Part shown: one piece after another, positions 1 through 5,400 of the stretch | Numbering within the stretch: position 1 is the first letter of the stretch | Layout of the letters: each line of letters starts with the position of its first letter | NCBI GenBank assembly: GCA_934394665.1 | Contig: CAKRRS010000113.1 | Location: forward strand, 1-5,872 | Length of the DNA: 5,872 nt | Direction: 5' to 3' | Source: an uncultured Acetatifactor sp. | GTDB taxonomy: Bacteria; Bacillota; Clostridia; Lachnospirales; Lachnospiraceae | The notes under the pieces: model-generated | What the model saw: only the letters and a program-made list of their open reading frames with translations | The model's database searches: none | What the model was told of the DNA's origin: nothing | Position numbers and translations under genes: made by a program

Positions 1-83
1 TTCATCATAATCGAAAAAGACAAATATTTCTACCTATTTTTGTTTTTCAGACCTGTCATTATGTTAAAAGCTACAAGTCATGC
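1..83. other. Intergenic edge, no gene seen
   Basis: AT-rich sequence at the left edge. No frame carries a recognisable protein, and the short open stretches have no ribosome site. A gene could begin or end outside the window, but nothing here supports one. Confidence 0.5.
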
Positions 84-148
84 AAAAGCGGAAACAAAAA
101 CACGTCCCGGGAGCTTGCTCACAGGGACGTGTTTTTGTTTTTGCTTTT
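84..148 (-). terminator. Long inverted-repeat terminator downstream of leuA-araC (probably bidirectional)
   Basis: AAACAAAAACACGTCCC (92-108) pairs perfectly over 17 bp with GGGACGTGTTTTTGTTT (124-140). The 15-nt apex contains a small GAGC-TT-GCTC hairpin (111-120). Outside the core, AAAAGC (84-89) and GCTTTT (143-148) also pair. On the plus-strand RNA the two bases between are G-U pairs, giving about 25 pairs. On the minus strand, which is the leuA direction, the stem is followed by T-rich sequence. The hairpin begins 75 bases after the leuA stop. The A/T-rich flanks and GC-rich core fit an intrinsic terminator that can work in both directions. Confidence 0.8.
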
Positions 149-150
149 AT

Positions 151-206
151 ACGGCGACAGCCGTACATGAAGCAGGTGCTTTAGCGCCTGCGAATGTGCA
201 TGGCGC
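151..206. other. Cluster of small hairpins in the leuA 3' flank
   Basis: ACGGC (151-155) pairs with GCCGT (160-164). GCAGGTGC (172-179) pairs with GCGCCTGC (184-191) around a TTTA loop, with one G-U on the plus strand. GCGCC (184-188) can alternatively pair with GGCGC (202-206). The hairpins lie between the leuA stop codon and the main terminator, so they would form in the 3' untranslated RNA. They may protect the 3' end or be remnants. No known RNA family is recognised. Confidence 0.35.
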
Positions 207-222
207 AGTTCTTTGGCGTATT

Positions 223-2229
223 TTATTCCGCACTCTGCTTCCGATACTGTACCGGCGTCATATCATAAGCCTTTTTGAACAGGCGGTTAAAATGCTCTAC
301 ATTTTCGTAACCCACATTGGCTGCAATGGTCTCTACCGTCTGGTTGGTCTCCTTTAAGAGCATTCTTGCCTTCTTCATACGTTCTTCCCTTACAACTTCC
401 TGGAAGGTCATACCGGCCTTCTCCTTAATATACTTGGACAGGTAAGGCTTGGAGAGATGGAACGTATCTACCAGCGTATCCAGCGTAACATCTACGTAGT
501 GCTTCTGGATAAAGCTGATAATTTCAACGATTCTCTCTTCTCTGCCGGAAGTGATATGCTGCTCTGCTGCCAGCTTGTTCACTGCGGATACCAGCGCGGC
601 AATGGAACTCTTGATAATATCTTCATCCACGCCGACACCCCAGTAGAACTTACCGTCGTGGACGATGCCTACATAGGTTGCTGCCTTGGAGTTGGAACCT
701 CTGGAAATTGCATGCTCTTCGTACACAGACAATTCATAAGTGATACCGAAGTATGTCTTGATGGCATTGCTGACTGCATCCAGACGACCATTACCCATAG
801 TGGTGATCGTTCTGGCAGCTCCGCCCTGCTCGATCGTCACTTCAGCCTGAATACCGTTCTCCTGCTTAAAGTGGCATTCCGGAACATTGAAGATGCTGCG
901 AGGGTAAATATAATTTTCCTCGAAGATCGCGTAGATCTCCTTGGGAAGTAATTCCTGATGACGTCTGTCGGAGATACCTTTAACCAGATATCCGACCTCT
1001 TCCTTCATGGCTGCCGGCAATGAGAAGCCAAACTGCTGCTTCAATACGAATGCGACACCGCCCTTACCGGATACACTGTTGATACGGATAACATCGGATT
1101 CGTACTCTCTTCCCACATCCGCAGGATCGATGGGCAGATAAGGAATATCCCAGCGCTTGCCGGTCTTGCCTTCCTTCTGCCATGCCATACCTTTGCTGAT
1201 GGCATCCTGATGCGAACCGGAAAATGCGGTAAATACCAGATCTCCGGCATAAGGAACTCTCTCATGTACTTTCATACCGGTGAAGTTCTCGTATGCCTCG
1301 CGGATCTCCATGATGTGAGAGAAATCCAGTCCGCTATCCACACCGTGACACATCATATTCAATGCAACCGTTACCAGATCCACATTACCGGTACGCTCGC
1401 CATTGCCGAACAAAGTACCCTCTACACGGTCTGCTCCGGCCAATACGCCGAACTCCGCATCACTGATGCCGCAGCCTCTGTCGTTATGAGGATGTACACT
1501 GAGGACTACATTGTCACGATATTTCAAATGCTTATGCATATATTCTACCTGACAGGCGAATACATGAGGCATTGCCACCTGCACAGTAGTAGGCAGATTA
1601 ATGATCGCCTTGCGGTCAGCAGTGGGCTTCCATACATCCAGAACAGCATTGCAGACTTCCAATGCATAGTCTACTTCTGTCTGGGAGAAGCTCTCCGGGC
1701 TGTACTCGAAGGTAAAGTTGCCCTCGGTCTCATCAGCCAAGGTCTTTAACATTTTAGCACCGTCTACCGCAAGCTTTTTGATGGATTCCTTATCCTTCTT
1801 GAATACCTGTTCTCTCTGCTCCACGGAAGTAGAATTGTACAGATGAATGACCGCATGGGGTGCACCCTTGACTGCCTCGAAGGTCTTGCGGATGATATGC
1901 TCTCTCGCCTGGGTCAGCACCTGGATGGTCACATCCTTCGGAATCATGTTGCGTTCAATCAACGCACGGATAAAATTATACTCGGTATCGGAAGAAGCGG
2001 GGAAACCTACTTCGATCTCCTTGAATCCGATCTTTACCAGTAATTTGAAGAATTCCAGCTTATCCTCCAGGCTCATGGGATCGATCAAAGCCTGATTGCC
2101 GTCTCGCAAGTCTACGCTGCACCAGATGGGGGGCTTGGTGATACTGTCCTTTTTCACCCAGTCATACGTTACCTCGGGGGGCATAAAATAAGTTTTCTGA
2201 TATTTTGCTGCAATGTCTGCGCTGTTCAT
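223..2229 (-). CDS. leuA: 2-isopropylmalate synthase fused to a C-terminal AraC-type DNA-binding domain
   Basis: A 668-residue protein. Residues 1-557 form a complete 2-isopropylmalate synthase, which condenses 2-ketoisovalerate with acetyl-CoA in the first committed step of leucine synthesis in the cytoplasm. Visible signatures are DLRDGNQ (40-46, metal-binding Asp43), EYSPES (175-180), HPHND (246-250, metal-binding His) and GNGERTGN (275-282). His340 in SGSHQDA and Tyr364 in PYLPIDP match the linker-domain His379 and Tyr410 of M. tuberculosis LeuA. The C-terminal leucine-binding regulatory domain is present (about 430-557), with GNGRLDA (479-485) and WGVGVDEDI (530-538). Residues 563-666, after a linker of only a few residues, are a full AraC/XylS double helix-turn-helix: first HTH about 582-601, second about 631-651, with the signature ANVGYENVEHFNRLFKK. 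Such enzymes normally end near residue 560. The start is fixed by AGGAGG (2236-2241), 6 bases before ATG. The gene stands alone with its own promoter and terminator. The enzyme assignment is firm. DNA binding is inferred from the domain. Confidence 0.95.
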   Translation of the reverse strand: MNSADIAAKYQKTYFMPPEVTYDWVKKDSITKPPIWCSVDLRDGNQALIDPMSLEDKLEFFKLLVKIGFKEIEVGFPASSDTEYNFIRALIERNMIPKDVTIQVLTQAREHIIRKTFEAVKGAPHAVIHLYNSTSVEQREQVFKKDKESIKKLAVDGAKMLKTLADETEGNFTFEYSPESFSQTEVDYALEVCNAVLDVWKPTADRKAIINLPTTVQVAMPHVFACQVEYMHKHLKYRDNVVLSVHPHNDRGCGISDAEFGVLAGADRVEGTLFGNGERTGNVDLVTVALNMMCHGVDSGLDFSHIMEIREAYENFTGMKVHERVPYAGDLVFTAFSGSHQDAISKGMAWQKEGKTGKRWDIPYLPIDPADVGREYESDVIRINSVSGKGGVAFVLKQQFGFSLPAAMKEEVGYLVKGISDRRHQELLPKEIYAIFEENYIYPRSIFNVPECHFKQENGIQAEVTIEQGGAARTITTMGNGRLDAVSNAIKTYFGITYELSVYEEHAISRGSNSKAATYVGIVHDGKFYWGVGVDEDIIKSSIAALVSAVNKLAAEQHITSGREERIVEIISFIQKHYVDVTLDTLVDTFHLSKPYLSKYIKEKAGMTFQEVVREERMKKARMLLKETNQTVETIAANVGYENVEHFNRLFKKAYDMTPVQYRKQSAE

Positions 2230-2251
2230 GGAACTCCTCCTAATGTGATTG

Positions 2252-2367
2252 TGATGTATTTTCGAAACTAACTGTTTTGACTATTTTCACTTATCTGATT
2301 GCACTATCTTAACACTCACAATTTCTGTAGGCAAGTTATATTCTTATCATGTTGATTGATGTATTTT
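2252..2367. repeat. Direct repeat TGATGTATTTT, two copies 105 bp apart
   Basis: The 11-mer TGATGTATTTT occurs at 2252-2262 and 2357-2367 in the same orientation, both preceded by GATT-like sequence. One copy lies between the putative leuA promoter and the start codon, the other just upstream of the -35 box. The 105-bp offset is close to ten helical turns. This could be an operator pair for the AraC domain of the downstream gene. The region is AT-rich, so chance repetition is possible. Confidence 0.4.
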
Positions 2368-2507
2368 AATCTAACATTTGTGTCACATTCTCCGGGATCC
2401 ATTAAAATAGAGGTTTTGTGCCTTATTTGTTGGTTTTTATCATTTGATTAAAAATTTTTATTTTATCTACTGTCTTTTGTGATATTAAAAAATATTATTT
2501 TCACTTA
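2282..2507. repeat. Direct repeat TATTTTCACTTA, two copies 214 bp apart
   Basis: The 12-mer TATTTTCACTTA (TAAGTGAAAATA on the minus strand) occurs at 2282-2293 and 2496-2507. The proximal copy sits near the expected transcription start of leuA-araC and the distal copy is about 160 bp upstream of its -35 box. The arrangement resembles the near and far sites used by AraC-family proteins for looping, but this is inference from position only. Confidence 0.4.
2306..2334 (-). promoter_or_regulatory. Candidate sigma-A promoter of leuA-araC
   Basis: On the minus strand TTGCCT (2334-2329) is followed by a 17-base spacer and TAAGAT (2311-2306). Each box matches the consensus at 4 of 6 positions. It would give a leader of about 70 bases, too short for a T-box. 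Other AT-rich hexamers nearby could also serve, so the exact site is uncertain. Confidence 0.45.
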
Positions 2508-2560
2508 CTCTTTTTTAATTCTTGATTAATTTTATCGTTACACCCGAAATGTTTTTCACA
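2335..2560. other. AT-rich upstream region of leuA-araC without a gene
   Basis: The stretch is strongly AT-rich with A/T runs (2440-2540) and no supportable open frame. Besides the repeats listed separately it contains TGTGACACA around 2380-2395, a short palindrome. No T-box motif, leucine-rich leader peptide or attenuator hairpin was found. It is likely a long regulatory upstream region between the leuA promoter and the neighbouring terminator. Confidence 0.5.
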
Positions 2561-2592
2561 GAAAAACAGATGTCCGTTGCAGACATCTGTTT
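2561..2592 (-). terminator. Intrinsic terminator of the cytidylate-kinase-like gene
   Basis: AAACAGATGTC (2564-2574) and GACATCTGTTT (2582-2592) form a perfect 11-bp stem with a 7-base loop. On the minus strand the stem ends in a run of five T before C. It lies about 100 bases past the stop codon of the minus-strand gene at 2689-3174. Confidence 0.75.
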
Positions 2593-2688
2593 GCATATTA
2601 TCTCTATTTGCTATCTAAACGATTTCCTGACACTTTCTTCTCCGACTGTAGTCAGTCTCTTGAAAGTCTTCAGAAACAGCTTGGGTGG

Positions 2689-3174
2689 TTAGATGATTTC
2701 CACCCGTTCAAAATACCGGATCAAAATATCCGCACAGTTCTCGATTCCCAGCTTCGTGGTATCCAGGATCATGTGATAGTTATTCACATCTCCCCATACC
2801 TTTCCGGTATTGTCGTAGTAATAATCGGCGCGCTCCGCGTCATTTTTCTCGAGCATGGCTTTCGCATCCTCATGAGAAAGCTTCTCTTTTTTCATAATAC
2901 GTGCAATGCGGTCTTCCTTATCCGCACACACATACACATTAAACACATTCGGCTGATCCTTCAGGATCTCAGATGCACAGCGTCCCAGAATGATACAAGA
3001 CTGTTTTGCAAGTCCCTTTATGACTTCTGCTTCCGTCGCATAGCTGTCGCCGTCCAGTTCGTGCTCTATGTATGCCTTATCATATACCGGCACTCCCAGT
3101 TTCTCTGACAGTTCCTGCGCGATCAGACTGGCTCCCGTTCCGAATCTTCTGCTGATCGTAATTACAAGGTTCAT
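2689..3174 (-). CDS. Cytidylate kinase-like family protein (short form)
   Basis: A 161-residue soluble protein of the cytidylate-kinase-like family common in Lachnospiraceae. The N-terminus VITISRRFGTGA (4-15) is the family's altered phosphate loop. It lacks the Lys-Ser/Thr of a normal Walker A motif, so nucleotide phosphorylation is not assured. Family landmarks follow: PVYDKAYI (29-36), CIILGRCASEIL (60-71), NVYVCADKEDRIARI (79-93), an acidic/basic helix with KNDAERADYY (110-119), the GKVWGD turn (124-129) and NYHMILDT (132-139) before the C-terminal helix. The usual protein is about 200 residues; here the helical segment between residues 36 and 55 is short. ATG at 3174 is chosen because AGGAGG lies 8 bases upstream. 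It is transcribed alone from its own promoter and ends at the hairpin at 2561-2592. The substrate and cellular role are unknown. Confidence 0.85.
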   Translation of the reverse strand: MNLVITISRRFGTGASLIAQELSEKLGVPVYDKAYIEHELDGDSYATEAEVIKGLAKQSCIILGRCASEILKDQPNVFNVYVCADKEDRIARIMKKEKLSHEDAKAMLEKNDAERADYYYDNTGKVWGDVNNYHMILDTTKLGIENCADILIRYFERVEII

Positions 3175-3182
3175 AACAAAGT

Positions 3183-3188
3183 CCTCCT
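3183..3188 (-). promoter_or_regulatory. Ribosome binding site that fixes the start of the kinase-like gene
   Basis: AGGAGG on the minus strand, 8 bases before ATG at 3174. The frame also has an ATG at 3201, but its purine run GGGGAGGA touches the start codon, leaving almost no spacing. The shorter protein also begins where family similarity begins. Confidence 0.75.
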
Positions 3189-3237
3189 TTGTCTCTTGCA
3201 TTCCTCCCCGGTAAAGTTCCGGTAAGAAGGTATTCTC

Positions 3238-3266
3238 ATTTTATGCTATAAACCTTTTCTTTGCAA
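3238..3266 (-). promoter_or_regulatory. Sigma-A promoter of the kinase-like gene
   Basis: On the minus strand TTGCAA (3266-3261), a 17-base spacer and TAAAAT (3243-3238) form a good housekeeping-type promoter. Transcription would start near 3231, giving a leader of roughly 55 bases. Confidence 0.65.
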
Positions 3267-3281
3267 GAGGGAACCTTTGCA

Positions 3282-3400
3282 TCAGGCAGTCTTTTCTCCG
3301 CCTTTGTCCTCACGAAATATTATTTTCAAAATCGGATAATACACCCAGAAAGAAATAATGCAGTTAATGATCATTGTGATCAGATCTGCATACGATGATG
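3282..3400 (-). pseudogene. C-terminal remnant of a membrane protein, resembling PTS EIIC
   Basis: A minus-strand frame open from 3425 to the TGA at 3282-3284. Its recognisable part starts near 3383-3395 and encodes one hydrophobic helix, LITMIINCIISFWVYYPILK, followed by a charged tail ending GGEKTA. The helix with a YYP..K motif and a short basic tail resembles the C-terminus of lactose/cellobiose-type PTS EIIC permeases. The rest of the gene is absent. Its upstream end overlaps, in another frame, the end of the GH2 remnant, so this is a deletion or recombination scar. The family call is tentative; the presence of a lone C-terminal transmembrane segment is directly visible. Confidence 0.4.
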
Positions 3401-3643
3401 TTCCATCGGTTTTAAAATCCCCTTTTCATCTGTGTATCGCAGTCTCACATAGAGAAGTTCCCCCGGTCTTACGGTGCTCTTTTCCGGAATCATTTGCAGG
3501 CACGTAGTTGCTCTGGCTGTAATCAGTTTGCAGCAGCCTGCTTCCTCTCCGTCCTCATCATAGACAATAGCTTTCAGGCATCCGTCATATTTCCCTTGAC
3601 ACCTCTCCCACAAAAGTACAATATGAACGTATACACCGCTATC
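3380..3643 (-). pseudogene. C-terminal-region remnant of a GH2 beta-galactosidase-like enzyme
   Basis: A minus-strand frame between an in-frame TAG (3644-3646) and TGA (3380-3382). It encodes a piece of the beta-sandwich C-terminal region of family 2 glycosidases: LKAIVYDEDGEEAG, then LQMIPEKSTVRPGELLYV, RLRYTDEKGILKPME and HHR. In intact Lachnospiraceae enzymes this block is preceded by the catalytic barrel and followed by a further beta-strand region with GG.LLGLGSG; both are missing. No ATG start or ribosome site precedes it, and the only possible start is TTG. It is therefore a fragment, not a small gene. It lies head-to-head with the GH28 gene, and together they suggest a former sugar-utilisation locus. 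Confidence 0.7.
3596..3622 (+). promoter_or_regulatory. Candidate promoter of the GH28 gene
   Basis: A perfect TTGACA (3596-3601) is followed after 15 bases by TACAAT (3617-3622), 5 of 6 to consensus. The spacing is shorter than the usual 17. With a 17-base spacer the alternative -10 box is only CAATAT. The site lies inside the GH2 remnant on the opposite strand and would give a leader of about 70 bases before the GH28 start. Confidence 0.5.
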
Positions 3644-3700
3644 CTATTTTCTAAAATCCTGCCGGTGATACAGCGCTGCTTGCGCAGAAATGAGGCATTT

Positions 3701-5212
3701 ATGGAACAAACTTTTCTTTCTGTCCGTACAACTTCCACTACGGTAACAGCCTTTTGGGAATTACCCGAGAAGGCAACGGCAGATACAGTTTATGAAGTAT
3801 GTTTAACCGACGATACAGGGGATACGAAGACTGTCTGCGTTGCGAAAACACACGATACCTTTAAGGAATTAACCCCTGACACGCACTATCGGATTTCTGT
3901 ACGCATGGATGACAGACTCATCGGAGAAACCACAGCACATACCTCTGCACTCAGGAAACGTATTGATGTCACAAAGGCACCGTATTTTGCAAAAGGCGAC
4001 GGAGTGACTTTTAACACAGTAGCATTGCAGCAGGCTTTTAATGACTGCGGTTCCGATGAAGAAGTCTATTTTCCTGCAGGAATCTATCTGACCGGAGCGT
4101 TGGATCTGCACAGCAACATGGCAGTCTATCTGGACAAGGACGCCGTTCTGCAGGGCAGCTCGGAGCCGAAAGATTATCTTCCCCGTATCCGCAGCCGCTT
4201 CGAAGGCACCGAACAGGAATGCTACCGCAGTCTCCTGAATGCCGGGCAATTAGACCACACCGCCGGCGCCAACTGTGAAAATATTCTTCTCTATGGGGAA
4301 GGTACGATCAACGGCGGCGGACGCATACTTGCTGACCGCACCATCGAAAGCGAACGGGAAAATCTGAAAGATTATCTGGCAGCAAATGCGGCTCTGGTAG
4401 CTACCTGTGAAAATGACCGTACCATTCCCGGGCGTGTACGCGGCCGGCTGATCAATCTCAGCAACTGTGCCCATGTCCGCATTACAGGACTGATTTTGCA
4501 AAACGGCGCAGCCTGGAATGTACACATGGTCTACAGTGACGATATTGTCACCGACCATTGCACCCTTCGTTCTTCCGGCATCTGGAACGGTGACGGCTGG
4601 GATCCCGATTCCTCCACCAACTGTACACTTTTTGCCATGGAATTTGATACAGAAGATGACTCCGTAGCCATCAAATCCGGCAAGAATCCGGAAGGAAATG
4701 AGATCAATCGTCCGACAAAGCATATCCGTATTTTCGACTGTCACAGTACCGGAGGACACGGCATCTGCATCGGCAGCGAGATGTCCGGGGGTGTGAAAGA
4801 TGTGAAAATCTGGGATTGCTCCATTGCCACCTCTTCTAACGGTATCGAGATCAAGGGGACGCCAAAACGCGGCGGCTACGTCCGGGACATCACTGTAAAA
4901 GATTGTATTTTCCCACGTTTGCTGATTCATTCCGTTCCTTATAACGACGATGGCATCCCTGCGCCCGAACCTCCGTATTTTGAAAATTACCTGTTTGAGC
5001 GTCTCTGCCTGACCGGTCAAAAATCCGAGCACGGAGAGAACGAAATGGTAGCTCCCATAGAACTGGAAGGATTTACTGCCCCGGGACACAAGATCAAAAA
5101 TGTCACCCTTAAAGACTGTACTCTGCCGGAACATGCGGAACTCAAGCTGGCTCTTTACGAGAACCTGACATTGTCCGGATTACATACAGAAAATGTAACA
5201 TCCTTAGAATAA
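3701..5212 (+). CDS. GH28 family glycosidase (polygalacturonase-like, probably exo-acting, cytoplasmic)
   Basis: A 503-residue protein. Residues 1-85 resemble a fibronectin type III-like beta-sandwich (TVTAFWELPE, YEVCLTDD, FKELTPDTHYRISV). Residues 95-500 form a right-handed beta-helix of glycoside hydrolase family 28, which hydrolyses galacturonic or related uronic-acid linkages in pectin. Family motifs are GDGWDPDSST (297-306) with Asp301/Asp303, EDD (318-320), GHG (352-354, catalytic-site His353) and GIEIKGTPKRGG (381-392). At this last motif most polygalacturonases have RIK, whereas here it is EIK, so the substrate may differ. The N-terminal FnIII-like domain and the DPDS form of the first motif are typical of exo-acting members. 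There is no signal peptide, so it probably trims imported oligouronides inside the cell. ATG at 3701 is chosen because TGAGG lies a few bases upstream and similarity starts there; the longer open frame back to 3494 is antisense to the GH2 remnant. Confidence 0.9.
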   Translation: MEQTFLSVRTTSTTVTAFWELPEKATADTVYEVCLTDDTGDTKTVCVAKTHDTFKELTPDTHYRISVRMDDRLIGETTAHTSALRKRIDVTKAPYFAKGDGVTFNTVALQQAFNDCGSDEEVYFPAGIYLTGALDLHSNMAVYLDKDAVLQGSSEPKDYLPRIRSRFEGTEQECYRSLLNAGQLDHTAGANCENILLYGEGTINGGGRILADRTIESERENLKDYLAANAALVATCENDRTIPGRVRGRLINLSNCAHVRITGLILQNGAAWNVHMVYSDDIVTDHCTLRSSGIWNGDGWDPDSSTNCTLFAMEFDTEDDSVAIKSGKNPEGNEINRPTKHIRIFDCHSTGGHGICIGSEMSGGVKDVKIWDCSIATSSNGIEIKGTPKRGGYVRDITVKDCIFPRLLIHSVPYNDDGIPAPEPPYFENYLFERLCLTGQKSEHGENEMVAPIELEGFTAPGHKIKNVTLKDCTLPEHAELKLALYENLTLSGLHTENVTSLE

Positions 5213-5218
5213 CCCAAA

Positions 5219-5260
5219 AACGCCTCCAATCGAAGCATTCTGCTGATCTTTGGAGGCGTT
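5219..5260. terminator. Hairpin downstream of the GH28 gene
   Basis: AACGCCTCCAA (5219-5229) pairs perfectly with TTGGAGGCGTT (5250-5260) over 11 bp. An inner AGCA/TGCT stem lies in the loop. It begins 7 bases after the GH28 stop, where a terminator is expected. On the plus strand no T-run follows (AGTCAG), whereas the minus strand reads GTTTTTGGGTT after the stem. It may be a weak or bidirectional terminator. Confidence 0.6.
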
Positions 5261-5363
5261 AGTCAGTTCAATAGCGGTTCCCATCTCTTAATAATTTATA
5301 AAATAATGCCCTTTCCTCTTTCTTTTTTTCAAAAAAAGTTAAGATAAATGACGGTTAAAAAAA

Positions 5364-5382
5364 TTTGCATATTACTTGCAAA
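5364..5382. repeat. Inverted repeat upstream of the lipoprotein gene
   Basis: TTTGCATATTACTTGCAAA: 6-bp arms TTTGCA and TGCAAA separated by 7 bases, located 19 bases before the lipoprotein start. It could be a repressor site or, with its CATATT core, overlap a -10 box. Upstream, 5309-5330 is a pyrimidine tract followed by seven A. No convincing -35/-10 pair was found. Confidence 0.3.
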
Positions 5383-5400
5383 GAAAAGAGGATAAAAATT

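Noticed and set aside
457..1749. Long plus-strand open frames opposite leuA
   Set aside because: They are antisense to conserved enzyme sequence, have no ribosome sites and encode no recognisable protein.
3175..3201. Earlier start of the kinase-like protein at 3201
   Set aside because: The purine run abuts the ATG with almost no spacing, while ATG 3174 has AGGAGG at 8 bases and matches the family N-terminus.
3494..3700. Upstream extension of the GH28 protein by 69 residues
   Set aside because: The extra part is antisense to the GH2 remnant, has no ribosome site at its ATG, and the FnIII-like domain starts at 3701.
3869..5134. Long minus-strand open frames opposite the GH28 gene
   Set aside because: They are shadows of the GH28 reading frame; the proteins are low-quality and unlike any family I know.
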